Source of the DNA: Chromatiales bacterium
GTDB taxonomy: Bacteria; Pseudomonadota; Gammaproteobacteria; UBA6429; Thiohalophilaceae
Direction: 5' to 3'
DNA: 7,135 nt
Assembly: GCA_024641465.1 (NCBI GenBank)
Contig: JAHEDB010000106.1
Location: forward strand, 1-7,135
Shown here piece after piece: positions 1-5,726 of this stretch. The notes under the pieces were generated by a model that did not search any database, was not told the DNA's origin, and worked only from the letters and a program-made list of their open reading frames with translations. Position 1 is the first letter of the stretch. Each line of letters begins with the position of its first letter. The translations under genes and the position numbers were made by a program.

Positions 1-1002
1 ATCCAGACTGGAAGCCAGGGCGGAAAACACAATGATAAATACCAGGATCGCACCCCCAGCCCCCAACAATTTTGCCGCCACCAGGGGGCCAACCATATCG
101 GCGGCCGGGACATTCAAACCCAGGGCCGGTGTTGCCAGGGCGATAAAACCGGCCACAATCGGAATCGGGATCCACATAATCCCGGCAAGCATATACGCCG
201 GAAAACCGACGCCTTCACGAAAGGCAAAGGCACGAGACCACCAGACATTGGAGTGAAAGATCTCGCCGACGCCAAACAACAGATTATTAAACAGAAACAT
301 GATCGCCGCCGGCATCAGCAGATTGAGTAACTCGGGTCTTTCGCTTAGCACGGCAGCGTGAATATTTGCAAAACCTACTTTATCAATAGCCAGCCAGGCC
401 AGGATCACCACCCCGACCAGGATTAAAATGCTCTGGATAAAATCCGTACCAATTACCGCCCGCAAACCACCCAACAGGGTATAGACAACACATATCGTCA
501 ATATTACCGTCATGCCGAGTTGATAAGGAATGCCGGTCAGGGCGTGAATCAATACCCCACCTGCCATGCCGAGACTGATTAACCAGCCAAAGGCATAACA
601 CAGAGATATAAGCAAAAAGATCCGCCATGCCGCCTTGCCATATCGAAGACGGATAAAATCACCACTGGTATAGCCGTGTGGCAGTAATTTGCGTATGCGT
701 TTCGCCATCGGCGCAAATAACATCAAGCCAACAGATCCCAACGAATAGCCCACCATGCCCCAGATACCCAGTTGCAGGGCAAGTTGAGGCGCCGCCATAG
801 TGGTATTACTGGTGACCCACGTCGCCATGGCCGTTGCCACCCCCAGCGCCATTCCCACGTTACGCCCGGCCAACATGTACTCATCCAGCTTTTTGGCCTT
901 GCGTCCCCACAACCAGCCAAGAAAGACCCATAAGGCGCTGAACAGCGCCAGGATCAACCAGCCAATATCGGCGCTGAGGATGGCGCTGTTAACGACATTC
1001 AT
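1..1002 (-). CDS. Sodium:solute symporter (SSS family), urea/DUR3-like, 3' end missing
   Basis: This is the N-terminal 334 residues of an inner-membrane Na+-coupled symporter; the stop codon lies beyond position 1. The visible protein has a short N-terminus, a first membrane helix at about residues 13-32, then AGRNVGMALG near residue 45, which opens the family core. Residues 178-190 (GGLRAVIGTDFIQ) match the SSS signature region. A later segment, SNVWWSRAFAFRE (251-263), resembles the conserved YWQRA-type stretch of this family, and FSALASS near residue 326 is placed where Na+-binding hydroxyl residues usually lie. The start at 1002 overlaps the upstream stop as ATGA, so translation is probably coupled; I see no clear Shine-Dalgarno. 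Family membership is firm. The urea or ureide preference is inferred from the DUR3-like feel of the core and from the two amidohydrolase genes upstream. Other SSS substrates (amino acids, pantothenate, nucleobases) remain possible. Confidence 0.88.
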   Translation of the reverse strand, partial: MNVVNSAILSADIGWLILALFSALWVFLGWLWGRKAKKLDEYMLAGRNVGMALGVATAMATWVTSNTTMAAPQLALQLGIWGMVGYSLGSVGLMLFAPMAKRIRKLLPHGYTSGDFIRLRYGKAAWRIFLLISLCYAFGWLISLGMAGGVLIHALTGIPYQLGMTVILTICVVYTLLGGLRAVIGTDFIQSILILVGVVILAWLAIDKVGFANIHAAVLSERPELLNLLMPAAIMFLFNNLLFGVGEIFHSNVWWSRAFAFREGVGFPAYMLAGIMWIPIPIVAGFIALATPALGLNVPAADMVGPLVAAKLLGAGGAILVFIIVFSALASSLD

Positions 1003-1754
1003 CCGCGACATACCGTTTTTAATTCTTTTATAGCTTCGTCTGTTTGCAGCACACGCGCATAACGGTCCTGTAGTGTTCGAATGGTGGCGTTATGCAATTC
1101 AGGCGTTACCGTTGCACAGGCATCATTGATCAGGGTGGTATAAAATCCCAGGTCACAGGCATCGCGAACCGTCGTCGAGACACACTCATTGGTATAGACA
1201 CCGACGATAAACAAACCGGTTATCTCCATGTTGCGTAACATGTATTCAAGGTTTGTCGCATTAAATACGCCGCTGGCGGTTTTATTGATGACTATCTCGT
1301 CTCCCTTTGGCGCGACGGCCTCGATAAACTCGGACTCCTTTGAACCGGGTGGTGCATGCAGACCAAGGCGTTTGTGACCGGGGCTGCGTTCACGGCCGTC
1401 CTGGGTCATGGACATGATGCGGGTATGGATCACCTCGAGCTTGCAGTCACGAAAGGCCTGTTGCAGACGCGCCACATTGGGAAACACGATATGATCCAGA
1501 CGCTTGAAATAATATTCCTGCGCTTCGATTGGCACGCCCGACTTTTCCACATCGGCAAATACGCCGTGACCCGGCGCTGCATCCAGATATTGCAAGTCAA
1601 TCACCAGCAAGGCAGTATGATGTTGTTCGATCGACTGTTGTACCTCAGGGATTTCTACCAGCGCCTCACGGTAGGTTTCTTCCAAAGGATCGACATTCAG
1701 ATAGGTCGGGTCCAGCCCCGTCATATTGGTTTTTTTCAGGTCATCAGTACTCAT
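999..1754 (-). CDS. Isochorismatase-family cysteine amidohydrolase (ureidoacrylate/biuret hydrolase-like)
   Basis: This is a cytoplasmic cysteine hydrolase of 251 residues expected to cleave a C-N bond in a small carbamoyl or ureido compound. The fold is shown by LLVIDLQ with catalytic Asp53, INKTASGVFNATNLEY with catalytic Lys158, and GVYTNECVSTTVRDA with nucleophile Cys191; this Asp-Lys-Cys triad is the family hallmark. The KT-SGVFN-TN block around Lys158 reminds me more of biuret hydrolase and its relatives than of nicotinamidase. The protein has a roughly 40-residue N-terminal extension before the core, as ureidoacrylate hydrolases (RutB) also do. Its start overlaps the stop of the upstream M20 hydrolase by ATGA, and its own stop overlaps the symporter start in the same way. 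The neighbours suggest successive steps in degrading an imported ureide. N-carbamoylsarcosine amidase activity is an alternative; the substrate is unproven. Confidence 0.88.
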   Translation of the reverse strand: MSTDDLKKTNMTGLDPTYLNVDPLEETYREALVEIPEVQQSIEQHHTALLVIDLQYLDAAPGHGVFADVEKSGVPIEAQEYYFKRLDHIVFPNVARLQQAFRDCKLEVIHTRIMSMTQDGRERSPGHKRLGLHAPPGSKESEFIEAVAPKGDEIVINKTASGVFNATNLEYMLRNMEITGLFIVGVYTNECVSTTVRDACDLGFYTTLINDACATVTPELHNATIRTLQDRYARVLQTDEAIKELKTVCRG

Positions 1755-2998
1755 GCGGCCTCACTTGCCAGTCTATATAAGGTATTCAATAGCACATTGC
1801 TTCCCTTTTCAATTTCTTCCCATGGCGTCCACTCCGCCGGTGAATGGCTACGACCGGCCATACTGGGGACGAAGATCATCGCCGTGCGTGTGATCCCGGC
1901 CATCATCATGCTGTCGTGGGCCGCACCGCTGTGCATCTGCATCGAGTGATAACCAAATTCACGACAGACCTTGCCAATACAATCCACAATCCCGCTGTCA
2001 CAAGCAGCCGCCTGTAATCGGCTTACCTCGTCATACTCAAACATCAAATCACGGCGCCGGGCGATGGCTGAAATAGACTTACGAAAAGCCTGCGCCAAAT
2101 CATCCAGCACCTGCATATCGGTATCACGCATATCCAGGGAAAATTCTACCCGTCCTGGCACGACATTGGCCGCACCGGGAAAACAGTTCACATAACCAAT
2201 CGTCGCCGTGCTCCTCGGGCTGCCATTTTCTTCCAGGATCCGCGCCAGGGCCGCTGCGACCTCGGCAAAACCCTGTAGCGGATCCTTGCGCATATTCATT
2301 GGCGTAGTGCCCGCATGGTTGGCTTCACCGAGCAAACGTATATTCCAGCGAACCAAACCGGCAATCGCATCGACCACACCGATACACATTCTCTGTTGTT
2401 CCAGCACCGGCCCCTGTTCGATGTGTAATTCAACAAAGGCATGGATACTTTCAGGCTGGCGACGGGCGCGCAGGATATTCAATGGTGGCATACCCAGATG
2501 GGTCATCACCTCGGATAGCATATGACCATCCAGATCTTTGGCGTTATGGATCAACTCCGGGGTGAGGCGGCCACTCATCGCCTGCGAACCCAGCATGCCG
2601 CCAAAGCGGCCCTCCTCATCGGTAAAGGCCACGCTCTCCAGTGGCAGTTTTAAATCAACCCCTTGCTCCTTCAGGCAACGCAGACACTCCAGTCCGGCCA
2701 ACACACCAAGCGCCCCATCGAGATGACCGGCACCGGGCACCGTATCCAGATGAGAGCCGGTCATAACACTGGCGCGTTTTCCATCCCAGTTCAGCCGGGC
2801 ATGGATATTGGCCGCCTCATCCTGAAAATACTCCAGACCAGCCGCCTCGATCTGTGACTTCAACCAGTCACGCGCTTGCAGGTCATTTTCAGAGAACGCC
2901 ATGCGGTAGAGACCATGGTCTGCATCACTGCGTCCGATCGCCGCCAGTGTTTCGATGGTATTTTGCAAACGGGGAAAATTAATCTTCATTAACGCCAT
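1751..2998 (-). CDS. M20-family Zn-dependent amidohydrolase (allantoate / N-carbamoyl-amino acid hydrolase)
   Basis: This is a cytoplasmic binuclear metallohydrolase of 415 residues, the usual length for allantoate amidohydrolases, N-carbamoyl-L-amino acid hydrolases and beta-ureidopropionases, which release NH3 and CO2 from a carbamoyl group. Metal ligands are visible in order: His83 and Asp85 (GSHLDTVP), bridging Asp94 (GHLDGALG), the glutamate pair Glu128-Glu129 (TDEEGRFGG), His192 (LHIEQGPVLE) and His361 near the C-terminus (GAAHDSMM). The dimerisation-domain motif HAGTTPMNMRKD (from 228), the anion-binding NVVPG (278) and DMRD (289), and the terminal SMAGRSHSPAEWT (379-391) are all typical. 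The start lies directly after the stop of the Fn3 gene, with GAGG eight bases upstream; a second Met at codon 4 is less likely. The allantoate and N-carbamoyl subtypes cannot be separated with certainty by eye. Confidence 0.9.
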   Translation of the reverse strand: MALMKINFPRLQNTIETLAAIGRSDADHGLYRMAFSENDLQARDWLKSQIEAAGLEYFQDEAANIHARLNWDGKRASVMTGSHLDTVPGAGHLDGALGVLAGLECLRCLKEQGVDLKLPLESVAFTDEEGRFGGMLGSQAMSGRLTPELIHNAKDLDGHMLSEVMTHLGMPPLNILRARRQPESIHAFVELHIEQGPVLEQQRMCIGVVDAIAGLVRWNIRLLGEANHAGTTPMNMRKDPLQGFAEVAAALARILEENGSPRSTATIGYVNCFPGAANVVPGRVEFSLDMRDTDMQVLDDLAQAFRKSISAIARRRDLMFEYDEVSRLQAAACDSGIVDCIGKVCREFGYHSMQMHSGAAHDSMMMAGITRTAMIFVPSMAGRSHSPAEWTPWEEIEKGSNVLLNTLYRLASEAA

Positions 2999-3502
2999 CT
3001 ATCTGACCTCATCCCCTTTATGCGCCGCCGTTACAATAAAAAACAGGATCATGAAAAAGGCGCCGGCACCGGCGGTAAAAAACCACCAGGCATTTTGCAG
3101 GGAGTGGTGTTGTACTCTGACAGTAATGGGGCTACTCCAGTCGGTGGATGCCTGATTGGAGTTAAGCAGCCTGATCCGATAAAAATATTCTCCGTCAGGT
3201 TGACCGCTGATAACCCTGGCCCGATCCGGACCGCGATAGATAGTCCTGGCCGTATTAAATGATGACTCGCTTGATAGTTGTAATTCGAAGGTGTCGCTTT
3301 TGCTTGAGACTCCGGCTACCCCCGGTTGCCAGGACACTTGATAATAACCCGCGGTAGCGAGGTTGGTATCAGTCGTCAGCACCGGTAATACAGTCTCGGC
3401 AGACAAACAAACAGGGGTGAGAGATAACAGCGATAATACAACTACACTCATCAGCCTGTAGCATTCGCCCAACCATCCCAGGCTGTGCGTGTGAGATAAC
3501 AT
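2999..3502 (-). CDS. Small exported protein with one Fn3-like domain and a C-terminal membrane anchor
   Basis: This protein of 167 residues has no function I recognise. Residues 1-35 look like a signal peptide: a polar start with Arg16, a hydrophobic stretch SVVVLSLLSLTPVCL, and a plausible signal peptidase I site after CLSA. Residues 50-131 resemble a fibronectin type III beta-sandwich (YYQVSWQP, FELQLSSE, GEYFYRIRL, TDWSSPITVRV). Residues 138-159 form a strongly hydrophobic helix (NAWWFFTAGAGAFFMILFF), followed by a short charged tail. This predicts a periplasmic Fn3 domain held in the inner membrane. The ATG at 3502 was chosen because the predicted transcript starts near 3525; a TTG at 3505 is in frame just before it, and an internal Met18 would lose the basic N-region. 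No good Shine-Dalgarno is visible. It is the first gene of a ureide-type operon and abuts the M20 hydrolase gene. A role as a symporter partner is only a guess. Confidence 0.8.
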   Translation of the reverse strand: MLSHTHSLGWLGECYRLMSVVVLSLLSLTPVCLSAETVLPVLTTDTNLATAGYYQVSWQPGVAGVSSKSDTFELQLSSESSFNTARTIYRGPDRARVISGQPDGEYFYRIRLLNSNQASTDWSSPITVRVQHHSLQNAWWFFTAGAGAFFMILFFIVTAAHKGDEVR

Positions 3503-3531
3503 CAATAGAATTTAGATTCGCGTCACTTAAA

Positions 3532-3560
3532 ACCATAACACCTGGGCAGTATGGTTTCAA
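3532..3560 (-). promoter_or_regulatory. Extended -10 sigma-70 promoter for the Fn3/amidohydrolase/symporter operon
   Basis: On the minus strand, a -35 box TTGAAA (3560-3555, five of six consensus bases) is followed after exactly 17 bases by TATGGT (3537-3532, four of six, keeping the key A2 and T6). A TG one base upstream of the -10 makes an extended -10 (TGTTATGGT). Transcription should start near 3525, giving a leader of about 23 bases before the ATG at 3502. Its position between an upstream terminator and the first gene of the operon supports it. No operator is evident within the promoter. Confidence 0.62.
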
Positions 3561-3573
3561 ATAAATGGCGGAC

Positions 3574-3602
3574 AAAAAGGCCTTTTCCCGAAGAAAAAGG
3601 CC
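3574..3602 (-). terminator. Intrinsic terminator with a UUCG tetraloop, ending the PstS-like transcript
   Basis: On the minus strand a 10-bp stem (left arm GGCCTTTTTC, right arm GGAAAAGGCC, one T·G wobble) encloses a TTCG loop and is followed by five T residues (3578-3574). C(UUCG)G loops are exceptionally stable, and this is textbook intrinsic-terminator architecture. It lies 212 bases past the stop of the PstS-like gene and 13 bases before the next promoter, so it insulates the two units. In the plus direction the hairpin is not followed by a T run. Confidence 0.85.
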
Positions 3603-3663
3603 AATTTCATGCAAAATGTCGCATAATGGTGCAGGGTAATATCAATAAATTAACAGACCAAAA

Positions 3664-3694
3664 GGCGCATTTACAAGCACCCTTGCTCCTACAG
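3664..3694 (-). repeat. REP-like element with GTAG head and short hairpin
   Basis: Read on the minus strand, the segment begins CTGTAGGAGCAAGG and continues through TGCTTG to AATGCGCC. The GTAG tetranucleotide followed by an imperfect palindrome (CAAG, loop GGTG, CTTG, plus a G·T pair) is the defining layout of repetitive extragenic palindromes. The TGTAGGAGC opening is very like Pseudomonas and other gammaproteobacterial REPs. Only one copy lies in the window, so repetitiveness is not demonstrated, and the stem is weak enough that this may be a decayed copy. Confidence 0.42.
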
Positions 3695-3702
3695 CAATTA
3701 AA

Positions 3703-3714
3703 TATATCGATATA
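3703..3714. repeat. Perfect 12-bp palindrome TATATCGATATA
   Basis: TATATCGATATA equals its own reverse complement. It lies in the AT-rich spacer about 100 bases downstream of the PstS-like stop and roughly 145 bases upstream of the operon promoter. It could be a dimeric regulator site, or a chance feature of AT-rich DNA. It is not positioned to block the predicted promoter directly. Confidence 0.35.
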
Positions 3715-3749
3715 CATCTCCCGCAGGCTCGAATTTTTTAAATAAAACT

Positions 3750-3810
3750 TTTCTTCGTGGTGCGATTTAAATCTTTTCTTGGCGTTCTTTGCGCCTTGGC
3801 GGTTAAATGG
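3750..3810 (-). repeat. Intergenic CGCMAAGRA 9-mer tract with adjacent CCACGAAG segment
   Basis: On the minus strand, bases 3803-3777 read as near-tandem 9-mer-like units CGCCAAGG, CGCAAAGAA, CGCCAAGAA, flanked by TTAAC and AAAG. About 15 bases further on is CACCACGAAGAAAAG. This combination resembles a short intergenic repeat that I recall from many environmental bacterial genomes, where it gives rise to spurious peptides of the NRQGAKNAKK and HHEEK type; both are encoded here. The family assignment is from memory and rests on one copy. Confidence 0.5.
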
Positions 3811-3814
3811 ATTT

Positions 3815-4717
3815 TTATCGATACAGGCCACGCATTGCCGCCCGTTCATACTGCTCGACCTGTTTCATCACCAGTTGAATGGCATCGGTATAGGGCACGG
3901 TGCCGGCCTTCCTGATGATCTCCCGCCCCTCACGGCTGAGGGCGAAGCTAATAAAATCCTTGACCCGTTTGTCATGCGCACCGCGTTGTGTGACCAGGTA
4001 GAGGGGACGGTACAGCATATAGTTACCGCTCTTGATATGTTCATAGGTCGGTGCCTTGCCCTCCAGCTGCAATATCTTGACGTTCCTCCGCCTTGCACTA
4101 CTGACGCCGGTGGTGGCAATCCCGTAGATATTCTTTTCCACCCCGACTTCAAGTGGGCCAGTCGAGTTCATGACATGCTTGCCGCGAAACTCCTGGTCGA
4201 AATTGGCAAACACCAGCTCTCGCAGGGTACGTCCCACGCCGGAGGATTTACCGGCCCGAATATAAAGCTCGATCGGCGCATTCGGCCCACCGAGTTCCTT
4301 CCAGTTGGTAATCTTGCCGAGGTAGAGACCCTTCAACTGTTCGAAGCTGATGTTATTGATGGGATTACCCTTGTTGACGATGACCACCAGGGCATCCCAG
4401 GCCACCGGGATCTGGTAGGCATCGCGTTCTTCCGGATGGCCGTCGATGGTCGTGCGGCAGGCGCCGCCGATGTCGATCTCTCCCGTGGCAGCGTTGCGAA
4501 TCCCCTTGGTGGCGCCACCACCCTGTAGCTTGATCCTGATGCCGGTCTTTTTCTCGTAGCCCTTGGCCAGTTCTGCCATGAAGGCGTGTTTGGTGATACC
4601 ACACCCCGCCCAGATCAGTTCATTATTAGTAGTCTGATTATTTCCGATGGGTTTTGCGCTAATCACGCCTGAAACTAAAAGACCAGACAGCATCACCCCA
4701 ATCAAGATATTTTTCAT
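3815..4717 (-). CDS. Exported PstS-like (phosphate-type) periplasmic solute-binding protein
   Basis: This 300-residue protein belongs to the PBP-like/PstS superfamily of ABC transporter binding proteins. Residues 1-21 are a signal peptide (MKNILIGVML start, cleavage after VISA), so it should be periplasmic. The N-lobe carries GGGATKGIRNAATGEIDIGG (67-86), the counterpart of the PstS oxyanion-binding loop, and the second lobe carries AGKSSGVGRTLRELVF (155-170). YQIPVAWDALVVIVNKGNP (101-119) and LKGLYLGKITNWKELGG (128-144) are also typical of the fold. Two cysteines, Cys39 (AGCGI) and Cys87 (GGACR), are unusual for PstS and could form a disulfide. The start is fixed by a very strong AAGGAGGAGG just upstream. 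It is monocistronic, lying between two terminators, with no permease or ATPase genes here. The ligand may be phosphate, another oxyanion or something else; canonical pstS identity is not claimed. Confidence 0.85.
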   Translation of the reverse strand: MKNILIGVMLSGLLVSGVISAKPIGNNQTTNNELIWAGCGITKHAFMAELAKGYEKKTGIRIKLQGGGATKGIRNAATGEIDIGGACRTTIDGHPEERDAYQIPVAWDALVVIVNKGNPINNISFEQLKGLYLGKITNWKELGGPNAPIELYIRAGKSSGVGRTLRELVFANFDQEFRGKHVMNSTGPLEVGVEKNIYGIATTGVSSARRRNVKILQLEGKAPTYEHIKSGNYMLYRPLYLVTQRGAHDKRVKDFISFALSREGREIIRKAGTVPYTDAIQLVMKQVEQYERAAMRGLYR

Positions 4718-4722
4718 CTTGT

Positions 4723-4732
4723 CCTCCTCCTT
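4723..4732 (-). promoter_or_regulatory. Very strong Shine-Dalgarno of the PstS-like gene
   Basis: The minus strand reads AAGGAGGAGG five bases before the ATG at 4717. This is the strongest ribosome binding site in the window and firmly fixes the start codon. It implies high translation of the binding protein. Confidence 0.85.
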
Positions 4733-4766
4733 ATAGTCTGTGCCGGGACAGTATAAGGCGAAAGAT

Positions 4767-4796
4767 AAAAAAAGGGGCGCCTATAGCGCCCCTTTT
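4767..4796 (-). terminator. Intrinsic terminator after hdrB
   Basis: On the minus strand, AAAA is followed by a perfect GC-rich 7-bp stem (GGGGCGC, loop TATAG, GCGCCCC) and then seven T residues (4773-4767). It lies about 20 bases past the hdrB stop and ends the Qmo/Hdr operon. Because the stem is flanked by four T residues on the other side, weak termination in the plus direction is also possible. Confidence 0.93.
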
Positions 4797-4815
4797 AGCG
4801 GTGTAATAACGCCTA

Positions 4816-5715
4816 TTATTTTGCGGCGATATCGTTCAGCTGTTTGGCCTGGATCACCAGACCATCCAGACCGGCCTGCTTGGCGTTCTTGCCATAGGCC
4901 ACCGACATCAGGGTCGAGTAATAGACCACGGGGATCTTGAACTTGGTCTTGTACTTGGCATTGATATCATTCTGATAGATTTCGACGTTCATCTGGCAGA
5001 CCGGGCAAGGCGTGACAATCATATCCGCACCGCCATCATAGGCCGCTTCGATGATGTCCTTGATCAGGGCCTGGGACTTCTCAGGCTCGGAAAAGGCCAG
5101 AGCGCCACCACAACAGGAGACCTTCTTGTCGTAGTTGTCGACCGGCTGCGCGCCCATGGTCTCGACCAGCTTGTCCAGGTACTTCGGATTCTCGAAGGAC
5201 TCACCGGAGATACCGAAGGGACGGTTGGTCTGACAACCGACATAGCCGGCGATCTTAATGCCTTCCAGCGGTTTCTTGACGTGCTTACCCATTTCTTCGT
5301 AACCGATGTCTTCCACCAGCACTTCCACCATGTGACGCACGTTCTGATCGGCCTTGACCTTCAGACCGGCCGCCGCCAGGGCTTCGTTGGTTTCTTTCAT
5401 CAGGGAGTCGCTGTGGTGCAGACGCTCCTTGGTTTCGCGCGTGGCCAGCCAGCAGGCGGCGCAGGTTGCGACCACGTCCTGACCGGGATTCGCCTGTTCA
5501 GACAGGGCCAGGTTACGGGCAGACAGGGCCAGACGCGGCAGTTCACCACCCTCGGCATAACCGATGGAGGCGGCACAGCAGTTCCAGTCCGGGATGGTGT
5601 TGAGCTTGATATCCAGCACATCACACATCGAGTCGACAGCGGTCTGATAGTTGGAACCGGAAGCCAGCTTCTGCGAGGAACAACCGGGGTAAAACGAGTA
5701 TTCTTTTTTAGCCAT
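4816..5715 (-). CDS. hdrB: HdrB-like heterodisulfide reductase subunit B (two CCG domains)
   Basis: This 299-residue subunit is related to HdrB of methanogen heterodisulfide reductase, which carries the disulfide-active site on two non-cubane [4Fe-4S] clusters. Both cysteine-rich CCG domains are complete: Cys12, Cys46-Cys47, Cys85 and Cys88 in the first, and Cys161, Cys201-Cys202, Cys237 and Cys240 in the second. No signal peptide or membrane helix is present, so it should act on the cytoplasmic side. It follows hdrC by 11 bases, with AGGGG overlapping the hdrC stop region, and is the last gene before a strong terminator. With HdrC and the QmoB-like flavoprotein it probably forms one electron-transfer complex. 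In this genetic setting it may work with adenylylsulfate (APS) reductase metabolism rather than CoM-S-S-CoB, but the actual electron partner or thiol/disulfide substrate is unknown. Confidence 0.9.
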   Translation of the reverse strand: MAKKEYSFYPGCSSQKLASGSNYQTAVDSMCDVLDIKLNTIPDWNCCAASIGYAEGGELPRLALSARNLALSEQANPGQDVVATCAACWLATRETKERLHHSDSLMKETNEALAAAGLKVKADQNVRHMVEVLVEDIGYEEMGKHVKKPLEGIKIAGYVGCQTNRPFGISGESFENPKYLDKLVETMGAQPVDNYDKKVSCCGGALAFSEPEKSQALIKDIIEAAYDGGADMIVTPCPVCQMNVEIYQNDINAKYKTKFKIPVVYYSTLMSVAYGKNAKQAGLDGLVIQAKQLNDIAAK

Positions 5716-5726
5716 ATTGGTTCCCC

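Larger units (their letters stand above)
3503..3814. other. AT-rich intergenic region with repeats, terminator and promoter
   Basis: This 312-base stretch has no convincing gene. Read in the minus direction from the PstS-like stop, it contains a 9-mer repeat tract (about 3810-3778), a CCACGAAG-type segment (about 3762-3750), a 12-bp palindrome (3714-3703), a REP-like hairpin (about 3694-3664), an intrinsic terminator (3602-3574) and a promoter (3560-3532). The upstream 210 bases would form the 3' untranslated region of the PstS-like mRNA. Small ORFs crossing it run through these elements and are judged spurious. Confidence 0.75.

Noticed and set aside
996..998. Second ATG near the symporter start
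   Set aside because: It is in a different frame that reaches a stop after about 14 codons; the ATG at 1002 opens the symporter frame.
1356..1949. Plus-strand open frame of 197 codons
   Set aside because: It is antisense across the junction of the isochorismatase and M20 genes, both of which have intact catalytic motifs. No family features are seen in the translation.
3399..3410. Possible lipobox in the Fn3 protein signal peptide (TPVC)
   Set aside because: The residues before the cysteine do not fit the L-[AS]-[GA]-C pattern, and a signal peptidase I site after CLSA is a better fit.
3369..3614. Minus-strand 81-codon open frame
   Set aside because: It runs through the terminator hairpin and promoter and overlaps the Fn3 gene in another frame.
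3609..3630. Possible sigma-54 site around TTTTGCAT on the minus strand
   Set aside because: The -12 GC is present, but the required GG at -24 is missing at the correct spacing.
3607..3849. Minus-strand 80-codon open frame containing NRQGAKNAKK
   Set aside because: It overlaps the PstS-like 3' end and is made of the intergenic repeat tract; peptides of this kind are typical repeat artefacts.
3779..4528. Plus-strand open frame of 249 codons
   Set aside because: It lies wholly antisense to the PstS-like gene, which has a clear signal peptide, family motifs and a strong ribosome binding site. The plus-strand translation shows no recognisable domain.
4750..4755. TATACT as -10 box of the PstS-like gene
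   Set aside because: It matches five of six consensus bases and is well placed, but the corresponding -35 position falls in the hdrB terminator and shows no match, so it is not listed as a promoter.
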